A stretch of DNA of 64,000 nt from Anaeromyxobacter sp. (GTDB taxonomy: Bacteria > Myxococcota > Myxococcia > Myxococcales > Anaeromyxobacteraceae). The notes under the pieces were generated by a model. It worked only from the letters and a program-made list of their open reading frames with translations. It had not been told where the DNA came from and searched no databases. The stretch is taken from contig JADKCZ010000002.1 of assembly GCA_016718565.1 (NCBI GenBank), positions 372,001 through 436,000 on the forward strand, in the 5' to 3' direction. The position numbers were made by a program, and so were the translations under genes. Every line of letters starts with the position of its first letter. Position 1 is the stretch's first letter. Shown piece after piece: positions 18,405 through 25,732 of this stretch.

Positions 18405-19690
18405 CGGGTGGCCCCGGGGACCAGCGTCACCACCGAGCGGAGCGCCGGGTCGAGGTAGCGGGCCACCACCCGCTTCACGTCCGCCGCGCCGACGGCCTCG
18501 TAGTGCTCCAGCGTCCGGCCGGCCTCGCGCCAGTCGCCCAGCAGCGCCTCGGCCTGGCCGAGCGCCTGGGCCAGCCCGTGGTGGGTGCCGAGATCGTGCA
18601 GCACCGCGCTGCGCAGCAGGGCCCGGGCCCGCGCCAGCTCGCGCGCCGTCGGGCCGCGGGCTCCCAGGCGGGCCACCTCGTCGAAGAGGGCCCGCTCCAC
18701 CCCCGCCACCTTGGCCCCGGGGGCCAGCTCGCAGGAGACCAGGAAGACGCCCGGGTCGATGCGCCAGGCGAAGGAGGCCTGGACCGACACCACCAGCGCC
18801 TTCTCGTGCACCAGGATGCGCCGCAGCCGCGAGGCCTCGCCCACCGCCAGGCAGACCTGCGCCAGGTCGAGGGCGGCCGCGTCCGGGCTGCGGGCCGCCG
18901 GCCCGCGCCAGCCCACCAGCAGCGCCGGAGCCTGGGCCGGGAAGCGGATCTCGGCGCGCCGCTCGCCCCGCTGGTCCGGCTCGCCTGCGGCCACCGGCGG
19001 CAGGGGCGGGCCGGCCGGCAGGGCGCCGTAGAAGCGCTCCACCAGCGCCGCGGCGGCGTCCGGGTCCACGTCGCCCACCAGGTAGATGGCGGCGTTGCTG
19101 GGGGCGTAGCAGGTGCGGAAGAAGTCCTGGCAGTCCTGCCGGGAGATGCGCTGGATGTCGTCCATCCAGCCGATGACCGGCCAGCGATACGGGTGGGCCT
19201 GGAAGACCAGCGACTCCAGCTGCTCCTCCATCAGGCCGAAGACCGAGTCGTCGGTGCGGAGGCGCCGCTCCTCCTTCACCACCTCGCGCTCCTGCTCCAG
19301 CGCCGCGTCGTCCAGCCGGAGCGCGCCCATCCGGTCCGACTCGAGGTCCACGACCGTCTCCAGCGCCTCGGCGCCGAAGTCCTCGTAGTACACGGTCAGG
19401 TCGTTGGAGGTGAAGGCGTTGGAGTGGCCGCCCTTGCCCTCCAGCACCCGGTCGAACTCCTTGGGACCGTAGCGGGCCGCCCCGTTGAACATCATGTGCT
19501 CGAAGAGGTGGCTGATGCCGGTGATGCCGGGCCGCTCGTTGCGCGAGCCGACCTGGAACACCGTGGAGTAGCTCACCGTGGGCGAGCTCGCCTCGGCGAG
19601 GATGCGCAGCCTGAGACCATTGGAGAGCGTGGTGGCGCGGACCGCGTCGAGCTCCAGGACGCGGGCGCCGACCGTCACCGGGCGGGTCAT
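18401..19690 (-). CDS. M16 zinc metallopeptidase, active subunit
   Basis: A 429-residue M16 peptidase with the inverted zinc motif HLFEH in GISHLFEHMMFNGAARYGP and the following conserved GGHSNAFTSNDLTVYYE. A downstream Glu ligand is expected in the ALETVVDLESDRMGAL region. It starts at 19690 (MTRPVTVGARVLEL) and no clear export signal is seen. It forms a two-gene unit with the inactive M16 protein. The family digests peptides or processes signal peptides. About 270 bp upstream the next gene runs the opposite way. Confidence 0.87.
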   Translation of the reverse strand: MTRPVTVGARVLELDAVRATTLSNGLRLRILAEASSPTVSYSTVFQVGSRNERPGITGISHLFEHMMFNGAARYGPKEFDRVLEGKGGHSNAFTSNDLTVYYEDFGAEALETVVDLESDRMGALRLDDAALEQEREVVKEERRLRTDDSVFGLMEEQLESLVFQAHPYRWPVIGWMDDIQRISRQDCQDFFRTCYAPSNAAIYLVGDVDPDAAAALVERFYGALPAGPPLPPVAAGEPDQRGERRAEIRFPAQAPALLVGWRGPAARSPDAAALDLAQVCLAVGEASRLRRILVHEKALVVSVQASFAWRIDPGVFLVSCELAPGAKVAGVERALFDEVARLGARGPTARELARARALLRSAVLHDLGTHHGLAQALGQAEALLGDWREAGRTLEHYEAVGAADVKRVVARYLDPALRSVVTLVPGATR

Positions 19691-19789
19691 GTGGCGGGGA
19701 CCTTACCCGCGCCCCGGGCAGCGTCAACCCTGGGGCAACCCTGGGTCCGCCCGGACGTCCCCAGACGGGGCGACACGCCGGGCGCCACA

Positions 19790-19890
19790 TTGAGCGCGGC
19801 GCTCCGGCCGGCCTATGGCTATCTCAGCGACACGGGCACGGGGCGGGGGAGCCGCCTGGGGCTTCGGTTCTACACACTGTCGGTGGACAG
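19790..19890 (+). promoter_or_regulatory. Promoter region of the small HTH gene
   Basis: TTGAGC at 19790-19795 and a TATGGC/CTATGG -10-like box near 19813-19819 have about 17-18 bp between them. A short inverted repeat, CTGTC-N4-GACAG, occupies 19877-19890 in the leader and could be an operator for the HTH protein. Both are by-eye calls in a 270-bp intergenic gap; the rest of the gap shows nothing further. Confidence 0.35.
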
Positions 19891-19960
19891 GATCGCGCAC
19901 CCGCCGTATTCGGGACAACCTTCGCTCGACGAGCGGGGCGAACCAGAGGGAGCCGGATAC

Positions 19961-20206
19961 ATGCCTGCCAAGCCCAAGAGCCACAAGGATCCCCGCCGCG
20001 AGGAGCTGCGCAAGCTCGGTGAGCGGATCCGCGACCACCGCAAGCACCGCGGCCTGACCCAGGAGAACCTGGCCGAGTCGCTGGAGCTGTCGGTGGCCTA
20101 CGTGAGCCTCATCGAGCGCGGCGGCCGCAACCCGCCGTACACCACCGTGGTGGCCATCGCCAGGGCGCTCGGCGTGCCGGCCACCCGCCTGGTCGCCGAC
20201 GAGTAG
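19961..20206 (+). CDS. XRE-family helix-turn-helix regulator
   Basis: An 81-residue DNA-binding protein. Residues 15-75 form a Cro/C1-type HTH (LGERIRDHRKHRGLTQENLAE, then SVAYVSLIERGGRNPPYTTVVAIARALGV). It has no ligand or dimerisation domain beyond this, so it may bind DNA as a small dimer or act with partners. AGAGGGAG precedes the ATG. It ends in a 57-bp convergent gap containing a GTCCGC-CTCG-GCGGAC hairpin (20215-20230) without a T run. Confidence 0.83.
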   Translation: MPAKPKSHKDPRREELRKLGERIRDHRKHRGLTQENLAESLELSVAYVSLIERGGRNPPYTTVVAIARALGVPATRLVADE

Positions 20207-20263
20207 GCCAGGCCGTCCGCCTCGGCGGACCTGAGCCGGCCCACCCTGCGCCGCCGCCGCCGC

Positions 20264-20503
20264 TCAGCGGTGGTCGAGCGGGCGGCGGCAGGCCGCGCAG
20301 CGCCCCAGCCGCCGCCGCAGCGGCAGGCCACAGCCCGGGCACCGCTCCACTTCCCTGACGCGCTCCACGGCCGCGGCGCGGCCGTCGCCGGGCGGCGCCT
20401 TGCCCTGCTCCAGCCTGGCCACCCGCGCCTCGAGCGCGGCCAGCCGGCGCGTCAGCGCGGCGGGAGCGGGGGCAGGCGTGGGGGCGGCTGGGCGACGGGG
20501 CAT
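20264..20503 (-). CDS. Small coiled-coil zinc-ribbon protein
   Basis: A 79-residue protein with a Pro/Ala-rich start, a short coiled-coil stretch (LTRRLAALEARVARLEQ) and a C-terminal zinc ribbon made of CPGCG and CAACR. It is conserved-looking but I cannot name it. It could bind RNA polymerase or nucleic acid. It is convergent with the XRE gene and divergent from the nucleotidase gene. Confidence 0.5.
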   Translation of the reverse strand: MPRRPAAPTPAPAPAALTRRLAALEARVARLEQGKAPPGDGRAAAVERVREVERCPGCGLPLRRRLGRCAACRRPLDHR

Positions 20504-20554
20504 CGGCTCGCCGAGCCTAGACCCCGGCCGCCGGGACGCAACTTTCCGCGCGCG

Positions 20555-20583
20555 TTGAGGGCGCCCGGGGCGCGTGGTATCCC
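20555..20583 (+). promoter_or_regulatory. Promoter placing the nucleotidase mRNA near its start codon
   Basis: TTGAGG (20555-20560), 17 bp, TATCCC (20578-20583). The ATG lies at 20592, so transcription would begin at or next to the start codon. Confidence 0.5.
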
Positions 20584-20591
20584 GGCCCTCC

Positions 20592-22229
20592 ATGCCACGC
20601 GCGCACCAGCGGAGCGATGAGGCGGCCGACCAGGTGGTGGAGGCCGCCCTGGGCCCGGCCCTGGCGGCCGAGGTCGAGGCCCTGCTGGCGGCGCCGGTGG
20701 CCGGCCGGCGCGACGTCCCGCCGGAGCGGCAGGTCTTCGTCAACCGGAACCTGCGCATGGACAAGATCGAGGCCGTCGGCTTCGACATGGACTACACGCT
20801 GGCCATCTACCAGCTGCGCGAGCTGGAGGACCTGGCCTTCCGCATGACGGTGGCGCGGCTGGTGGCCCACCACGGCTACCCGGCGGCGCTGTCGGCCGCC
20901 CGCTACGACCCGGCCTTCGTCATCCGCGGCCTGGTGGTGGACAAGCAGCACGGCAACCTCTTCAAGATGGACCGCCACAACCACGTGGGGCGCGGCACCC
21001 ACGGCCGCCGGCCCATCCCCGACGCGGCGCTGCAGCGGCTGTACCGGGAGGAGAAGATCCACCTCTCCTCGCCGCGCTTCGCCTGGATCGACACCCTCTT
21101 CGCCCTGCCCGAGGCCTGCCTGTTCGCCGAGGCCATCGAGCTCTTGGAGGCGGGCGGCGGGGCGGTCGACTACGTCCGGCTCTACGACGACATCCGCGAG
21201 GCCATCGACACCGTCCACCGCGACGGCAGCCTCAAGGTGGTGGTGCGGGCCGACCTGGCGCGCTACCTGGTCAAGGACCCCGAGCTGGGTGGGGCGCTCC
21301 ACCGGCTCCGCTCCGGCGGCAAGAAGCTCTTCCTGCTCACCAACTCGCTAACCGACTACACCGACGCGGTGATGCGCCACGTGCTGGACGGGCTGCTGCC
21401 CGAGTACCCGAGCTGGCGGAACTACTTCGACGCGGTGGTGACCGGCGCCCAGAAGCCGGGCTTCTTCTCGGAGCACCGCCCGCTGCTGCTGCTGGGCCCG
21501 GACGGGCTGCCGGCCGGCGAGGCCAGCGCGCTGGAGCGCGGCCGCACCTACCAGGGCGGCGACCTGTGGCGGCTCGAGGAGCTGCTGGGCATCGGCGGCG
21601 ACCGCATCCTCTACGTCGGCGATCACATCTACGGCGACATCCTGCGCTCGCGGAAGAGCTCGCTGTGGCGCACCTGCCTGGTGGTGGAGGAGCTGGAGCG
21701 GGAGCTGCTGTGGCTGACCGGCCACCGCGAGGCGCTGGCCGAGCTGGCCGCGCTGGAGGCCCTGCGGGTGCGGCTGGAGGACGCCATCGCCTCCCACCGC
21801 ACCGCCCTCAACCTGGCCGAGCGCCGGCTGGACCGCGAGCCGGCCGGCGACGGCCGCGCCTGGGCGGAGGGCGAGCGGCGGCGCCTCAAGGCCGAGCTCG
21901 ACACCCTGCGGCGGGCCCTCAAGGTGGCGCAGGCGCGGCTCGAGGAGGTGGCGCAGGCGCTGGAGGCCGGCGTCAACCCGCAGTGGGGGCTCACCTTCAA
22001 GGAGGGGAACGAGAACTCCCGCCTGGGCGAGCAGGTGGAGAACTACGCCTGCCTCTACACCAGCCGGGTCTCCAACCTGGCCTACTACTCGCCGGTGGAG
22101 CGCTACCGCTCGCCGCGGGCGGCCATGCCGCACGAGCGGGCCACCGTGGTGCTCTCCTCCTGGGGCGAGGAGCACGCCCCGGCCGCGGCCGCGGCGCGAC
22201 CGTCCAAGGCCAGCAAGGCCAGCCGCTAG
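20592..22229 (+). CDS. HAD-IG family 5'-nucleotidase (cN-II-like)
   Basis: A 545-residue HAD-superfamily hydrolase. Motif I is GFDMDYTLAIY, motif II is FLLTNSLTDYTD, and motif IV is ILYVGDHIYGDILRS. The first lysine cluster and the HNHVGRGTHG segment are typical of the purine-specific cytosolic 5'-nucleotidase group, which dephosphorylates IMP and GMP. A coiled-coil insert (residues about 380-470) precedes the C-terminal part around GNENSRLGEQVENYACLY. Cytosolic. The nearby purine-related genes suggest nucleotide turnover, but they are 13 kb away. Confidence 0.82.
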   Translation: MPRAHQRSDEAADQVVEAALGPALAAEVEALLAAPVAGRRDVPPERQVFVNRNLRMDKIEAVGFDMDYTLAIYQLRELEDLAFRMTVARLVAHHGYPAALSAARYDPAFVIRGLVVDKQHGNLFKMDRHNHVGRGTHGRRPIPDAALQRLYREEKIHLSSPRFAWIDTLFALPEACLFAEAIELLEAGGGAVDYVRLYDDIREAIDTVHRDGSLKVVVRADLARYLVKDPELGGALHRLRSGGKKLFLLTNSLTDYTDAVMRHVLDGLLPEYPSWRNYFDAVVTGAQKPGFFSEHRPLLLLGPDGLPAGEASALERGRTYQGGDLWRLEELLGIGGDRILYVGDHIYGDILRSRKSSLWRTCLVVEELERELLWLTGHREALAELAALEALRVRLEDAIASHRTALNLAERRLDREPAGDGRAWAEGERRRLKAELDTLRRALKVAQARLEEVAQALEAGVNPQWGLTFKEGNENSRLGEQVENYACLYTSRVSNLAYYSPVERYRSPRAAMPHERATVVLSSWGEEHAPAAAAARPSKASKASR

Positions 22230-22309
22230 GGCCGGTGGGCGGGGCCGGCGCCGCCGTCGGCCTCGCAACTCCCGCTTCCCGTGCGGGCCCGCCGCGGCGA
22301 CAATGCCGC

Positions 22310-22972
22310 ATGGCCCGCCCCACCTCGCCCACCGCCACCGTCCCGTTCTCCGCCGCGCTGGCGCAGGCCCCGCGCCTGGTGGTCCAGCAGAAGCGCACCA
22401 TGCTGGAGAACTTCACCGGCCTGGAGGCCCGCGGGCGCTTCGCCGTCTACACCGCCGACGGCGCCTTCACCGCCGGCTTCGCCGAGCACGCCGACGGCGT
22501 GGGCGCCTTCATGGGCCGCTTCTTCCTCAAGGCCCGCCGCCCGTTCGTCATGGGGCTCTACCCCGCCGAGCACCCCGACCGGCCGCTGCTGCTGCTCGAC
22601 CGCCCCTGGACCTGGTGGCTCTCCGAGCTGACGCTGTCCGAGGCCGCCGGGGGCCGGGTGCTGGGCCGGGTGCGGCAGCGCTGGGGCTGGTTCCACAAGC
22701 GGATGGACCTGGAGGGGCCCGACGGGCGGGTGCTGGCGCGCTTCATCGGCCCCATCCTGCGCCCCTGGACGCTGCTCCTCCGGGTGGGGCCGGAGAGCAA
22801 CCCGCGCGAGGTGGGGCGGGTCGAGAAGAAGTGGTCCGGCGCCTTCACCGAGATCTTCACCGACGCCGACAACTTCCTCGTCACCCTGCCGCCCGACGAC
22901 ACCACCCTGCGGGCCCTGGTGCTGGCCGCCGCGGTGCTCATCGACTTCATCTGGTTCGAGCACCACGACTGA
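22310..22972 (+). CDS. LURP-one/phospholipid-scramblase-like protein
   Basis: A 220-residue protein resembling the Tubby-like LURP-one-related or scramblase beta-barrel family (LVVQQKRTMLENFTGLEARGRF, then RQRWGWFHKRMDLEGPDGRV). The C-terminal stretch LVLAAAVLIDFIWFEHH is a single hydrophobic helix, as in scramblases. In bacteria the function is not established. GACAAT lies about 6 bp before the ATG and no Shine-Dalgarno sequence is present. The gene precedes tRNA-Sec by 76 bp. Confidence 0.68.
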   Translation: MARPTSPTATVPFSAALAQAPRLVVQQKRTMLENFTGLEARGRFAVYTADGAFTAGFAEHADGVGAFMGRFFLKARRPFVMGLYPAEHPDRPLLLLDRPWTWWLSELTLSEAAGGRVLGRVRQRWGWFHKRMDLEGPDGRVLARFIGPILRPWTLLLRVGPESNPREVGRVEKKWSGAFTEIFTDADNFLVTLPPDDTTLRALVLAAAVLIDFIWFEHHD

Positions 22973-23012
22973 CCGGGCGCGCCGCGGGTGACCAGCCCGG
23001 CCCTGGGCGCGC

Positions 23013-23041
23013 TTGACGCCCCGCCGGTGCTCCCGTACACC
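23013..23041 (+). promoter_or_regulatory. Promoter of tRNA-Sec
   Basis: TTGACG at 23013-23018, a 17-bp spacer, and TACACC at 23036-23041. The tRNA starts 8 bp downstream of the -10 box, so the primary transcript would have almost no leader. Confidence 0.5.
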
Positions 23042-23048
23042 CGGTGAC

Positions 23049-23147
23049 GGCAGGGCGTCCCAGGCTGGTGCCGGGCCCGGTCTTCAAAACCGGTGGATGG
23101 TGCTGAGAGGCGCTGTTGGGGGGTTCGATTCCCCTGCCCTGCCGCCA
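23049..23147 (+). tRNA. selC: Selenocysteine tRNA (TCA anticodon)
   Basis: A 99-nt tRNA with all hallmarks of bacterial tRNA-Sec. The eight-base acceptor stem GGCAGGGC pairs with GCCCTGCC. There is a long D stem (CCCAGG/CCGGG) and an anticodon arm CCGGT-CTTCAAA-ACCGG carrying anticodon TCA. A long variable arm follows, with TTCGATT in the T loop, discriminator G and an encoded CCA end at 23145-23147. Its presence implies that this organism decodes UGA as selenocysteine. selA, selB and selD are not in the window. The 3' end lies inside a repeat copied 2.6 kb downstream, marking an insertion site. Confidence 0.95.
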
Positions 23148-23261
23148 AGGTCGCCGTTCGCGGCGCAGCCCCGCCGGCGCACCTGAACGCCCCCTCCGTG
23201 TTGTTCGGGCGCCCGAACAACACAGAAGGGTGCCACGGGGTCCGAGGTCCGCGCGGTGGGC
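23124..23261 (+). repeat. Direct repeat copy 1 (tRNA-Sec 3' end and 114 bp beyond)
   Basis: A 138-bp segment starting within the T loop of tRNA-Sec matches 25733-25870 base for base except at five positions (about 96% identity, no gaps). Weaker similarity continues for about 30 bp more. Repeats that include the end of a tRNA gene are typical of attachment sites of integrated elements. This repeat is longer than a simple att core, so an element-borne copy or a tandem insertion is possible. It contains a 26-bp perfect palindrome. Confidence 0.88.
23198..23223. repeat. Perfect 26-bp palindrome, copy 1
   Basis: Arm GTGTTGTTCGGGC is followed directly by its exact reverse complement. It lies 51 bp after the tRNA-Sec 3' end. 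No T run follows on either strand, so it does not look like an intrinsic terminator. It could be a binding site for a recombinase or dimeric regulator. Confidence 0.75.
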
Positions 23262-23319
23262 CTGCCGTACCCAACGCCCGGCGCGGCTCCCTCGGCGTCG
23301 CTCCCTGGAACTCCCCGCC

Positions 23320-23348
23320 TTGACCGACTCCATCGTTCAGATTATTCT
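23320..23348 (+). promoter_or_regulatory. Promoter of the GbsR/MarR-type regulator
   Basis: TTGACC (23320-23325), a 17-bp spacer, and TATTCT (23343-23348). The ATG follows at 23358, ten bases after the -10 box, so the message would have essentially no leader. Confidence 0.7.
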
Positions 23349-23352
23349 GAAC
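23335..23352. promoter_or_regulatory. Operator palindrome, regulator promoter
   Basis: A perfect inverted repeat GTTCAG-N6-CTGAAC spanning the -10 box of the regulator's promoter. A near-identical site lies upstream of the reductase gene (23925-23942). Position and symmetry fit autorepression by the winged-helix regulator. Confidence 0.65.
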
Positions 23353-23357
23353 ACACG

Positions 23358-23882
23358 ATGGAGCCCACCTCGAACGACACCGTCCAGCAGTTCGTCGAAG
23401 CCTGGGGCGCGATGGGGGCGCTCTGGGGCATCAACCGCTCCGTGGCCCGGGTCCACGCCCTCCTGATGGCCACCGCGGGTCACCTCAGCCTGGAGGAGAT
23501 CTCCGAGCGGCTCCAGATGTCCAAGGGCAACGCCTCCATGTCGCTGCGCGAGCTGCGCACCTTCGGCGTGGTGCGGCAGGTCGAGGTCCCCGGCGACCGG
23601 CGTGACTTCTACGTCACCGAGCCCGACGTCTGGACGATGTTCTTCCGCATCATGAAGGAGCGGAAGCGCCGCGAGTTCGACCCGGCCCTGGACGCCATCC
23701 ACCAGCTCCTGGAGCAGCCGAGCGCCAAGGGCGAGGTGCTGGGCCGGCTCAAGCAGATGGCCGACCTCCTCACCACGGTCGAGTCCCTGGCGAACCGCTT
23801 CCTGAAGGACCCGGCCTCGTCCAAGGCGGCCTTGTCGTTCATGGCGGACCTGCCCTTCAGCACCAAGCGTCGGAAGAAGTAG
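23358..23882 (+). CDS. GbsR/MarR-family transcriptional regulator
   Basis: A 174-residue winged-helix regulator. The DNA-binding region is LSLEEISERLQMSKGNASMSLRELRTFGVVRQVEVPGDRRDFY, whose recognition helix KGNASMSLREL and wing GDRRD are typical of the GbsR group of MarR-like proteins. N- and C-terminal helices would form the dimer. GbsR-type proteins control osmoprotectant or membrane-related genes in other bacteria. Its own promoter and the reductase gene downstream share a GTTC...GAAC palindrome, so it most likely represses both. Located on the tRNA-Sec island. Confidence 0.82.
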   Translation: MEPTSNDTVQQFVEAWGAMGALWGINRSVARVHALLMATAGHLSLEEISERLQMSKGNASMSLRELRTFGVVRQVEVPGDRRDFYVTEPDVWTMFFRIMKERKRREFDPALDAIHQLLEQPSAKGEVLGRLKQMADLLTTVESLANRFLKDPASSKAALSFMADLPFSTKRRKK

Positions 23883-23924
23883 GTGCTGGCGGTGCCAGGC
23901 GAAGGGGCGCGTGGGCGCTGATCG

Positions 23925-23942
23925 TTCTGAAGTTTCTGAACT
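23925..23942. promoter_or_regulatory. Operator palindrome upstream of the reductase gene
   Basis: GTTCTG-N6-CTGAAC, differing by one base from a perfect palindrome and sharing spacing and arms with the site at 23335-23352. It lies 20 bp before the reductase ATG, over or beside its promoter, and suggests a two-promoter regulon of the GbsR-type protein. Confidence 0.6.
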
Positions 23943-23961
23943 ATGACAACAGGAGGACACC

Positions 23962-24894
23962 ATGCGTCGCGAGGTCCATGCGGTGACGGGAGCGTTCGGG
24001 TACAGCGGCCTGCACCTCTCGAGGCTCCTCCTGGAGCGAGGCGAGGCGGTGTGTTCGCTCACCGGCCATCCTGATCGACCCGACCCGTTCGGTGGCCGCG
24101 TCGAGGTGCGACGGTTCCAGTTCGAGGACCCGGCGCGCATGCGAGCGGCGCTGGCCGACGTGAAGGTCCTCTACAACACCTACTGGGTTCGCTTCGCCCA
24201 CGGGACGACCACCCACGCCCGCGCCGTGGGGCACAGCCGCTCCCTCTTCCAGGCGGCCGCCGAGGCCGGCGTCGAGCGGGTGGTCCACGTCTCCATCACC
24301 AACCCGTCGCTCGACTCTCCCCTGCCCTACTTCAAGGGCAAGGCCGAGGTGGAGCAGGCCCTCGCGGCGACCGGCCTGTCCCACGCCATCCTGCGCCCCG
24401 CGGTCTTCTTCGGCGGCCGCGACGTCCTCATCAACAACATCGCCTGGCTGCTGCGCCGCCTGCCGGTCTTCGGGATCGCGCCCGGGCGCTACGGCCTCCA
24501 GCCGATCCACGTCGAGGACATGGCGCGCCTCTCGGCGGAGCAGGGGGCGAGCAGGACCAACGTCACCCTGGACGCCGTCGGGCCGGAGGCGCTCGGCTTC
24601 GACGAGTTGGTTCACCTCGTCCGCCGGGCCGTCGGGTCGAGGGCCCTGGTGACCACCGTGCCGCCCTGGTTCCTGCTCCTGGCCTCCCGCCTCCTCCAGG
24701 CCGTGGTGGGCGACGTCGTCCTGACCTCCGACGAGGTGGTGGGCCTCACCTCGAACCTGCTGGTGTCGAGCGGCCCGGCCACCGGCACGACGCGGTTCTC
24801 CGACTGGCTCGGCCAGAACGCCGCCGGGCTCGGGGTGGCGTGGGCCTCGGAGCTGGACCGCCACTTCAAGCCGTCCCAGGCCGCCGAAGCCTGA
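23962..24894 (+). CDS. NmrA-like NAD(P)-binding oxidoreductase
   Basis: A 310-residue atypical short-chain dehydrogenase. The nucleotide-binding start VTGAFGYSGLHLSRLL has the Rossmann glycine pattern GxxGxxG. A conserved region VVHVSITNPSLDSPLPYFKGKAEVE holds the Tyr/Lys-like pair of the extended SDR or NmrA group. Substrate is unknown; close families include NAD-dependent epimerases and the NADH-ubiquinone oxidoreductase A9-type reductases. A strong CAGGAGGAC ribosome site precedes the ATG. The gene is the second member of the island and is probably under the GbsR-type regulator. Confidence 0.75.
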   Translation: MRREVHAVTGAFGYSGLHLSRLLLERGEAVCSLTGHPDRPDPFGGRVEVRRFQFEDPARMRAALADVKVLYNTYWVRFAHGTTTHARAVGHSRSLFQAAAEAGVERVVHVSITNPSLDSPLPYFKGKAEVEQALAATGLSHAILRPAVFFGGRDVLINNIAWLLRRLPVFGIAPGRYGLQPIHVEDMARLSAEQGASRTNVTLDAVGPEALGFDELVHLVRRAVGSRALVTTVPPWFLLLASRLLQAVVGDVVLTSDEVVGLTSNLLVSSGPATGTTRFSDWLGQNAAGLGVAWASELDRHFKPSQAAEA

Positions 24895-24917
24895 CGCTGC
24901 AAGGGAGGTTCCGGCCC

Positions 24918-25334
24918 ATGACACGCACCACGAGGGTCTTCATCGAGCTCTTCGCGCCCCCGCTCCTCGGGTCGTCGCCGTTCCTCTTCATGGCGATCAT
25001 CACGGGCTCCGTTGTCCTGATCCCGGTGGTCCTGCTGGTGGCCTACGTCGCGGCCATCTTGCCGAGCATGATCTTCACCGGGCTGATGGAGCTCGCCTTC
25101 TGGAGGGGGCTCGACCCCCGAAGCCCGTGGGCGAGCTACCTGGCCGCCTTCCTCGGCCTCTCAGCCGGGGTTGCCATGGGCCTCGTGGCCGGCGGGCCGT
25201 CGGCGGCGGAGCACGCGAGTGTGCTGGGCCTGATCGGGATGCTCGTCGGCGCGGCCACGGGGCTCATCGTCTGGTGGAAGTCCGCCCAGCCGGCTGTCGA
25301 GGCCAGTCCTCCCCCTTCGCCCTCGACGCCGTGA
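24918..25334 (+). CDS. Small multi-pass membrane protein
   Basis: A 138-residue protein with four hydrophobic segments: LFMAIITGSVVLIPVVLLVAYVAAI, MIFTGLMELAFW, YLAAFLGLSAGVAMGLVAGG and VLGLIGMLVGAATGLIVW. A Pro/Ser-rich tail follows. I do not recognise the family. AAGGGAGG precedes the ATG, and the gap to the reductase is 23 bp, so the two are likely co-transcribed. Its 3' end overlaps the opposing HTH fragment. Confidence 0.6.
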   Translation: MTRTTRVFIELFAPPLLGSSPFLFMAIITGSVVLIPVVLLVAYVAAILPSMIFTGLMELAFWRGLDPRSPWASYLAAFLGLSAGVAMGLVAGGPSAAEHASVLGLIGMLVGAATGLIVWWKSAQPAVEASPPPSPSTP

Positions 25335-25671
25335 GGAGCCTCCGCAGCGTGAGCTGCCTCAGCTTCACCGGGTCCTTCTCAACCTCCACCGCCTCCAGCA
25401 CCTCCGGCGGCAGCCGCCGCAGGAGCGTCAGGTACTGGCACACGCTGGCCCTGGTGACGCCGTAGGCCCTGGCCACCCCGGCAGCCGTCCCGCGCTGCTC
25501 CAGGGCCGCCTGGAGGCTCCTGGGCGCTCAGGACTCCCGTTCCAGCGCCACTTGCAGGGCCCGGAGGAGCTCAACGGCTCCCTGGCGGTCCCCACCAGCC
25601 ATCGCCGTGGTCAACTGACCCAGGAGACGCAGGGCATCAGCGGGGATCGCCTGGGGCGGTGATGCCGTCAT
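25264..25671 (-). pseudogene. HTH gene interrupted by an in-frame TGA
   Basis: One reading frame runs from ATG 25671 to the stop at 25264 but is split by TGA at 25528-25530. The first part (47 codons) includes MAGGDRQGAVELLRALQVAL. The second encodes SLQAALEQRGTAAGVARAYG, then VTRASVCQYLTLLRRLPPEV, a ParB/KorB-like helix-turn-helix often found in recombinase modules of integrated elements. The only standard start after the TGA is GTG at 25476, which would cut into the HTH. I read this as a decayed island gene. A UGA recoding as selenocysteine cannot be excluded, because a bSECIS-shaped hairpin follows the TGA. Two separate small genes are also possible. Confidence 0.4.
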
Positions 25672-25732
25672 CGAAGGGGATCGACCGGGAAGAGCCGCCA
25701 CGACCGGGCTTCCCCCGCCATCCGGCTGCTCT

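Noticed and set aside
20215..20230. Hairpin after the XRE gene as terminator
   Set aside because: A 6-bp stem with tetraloop but no T run. Such hairpins are common by chance at this GC content.
23198..23223. Palindrome as terminator of tRNA-Sec
   Set aside because: The stem is strong but neither strand has a T run after it, and it is copied at the far repeat away from any complete tRNA.
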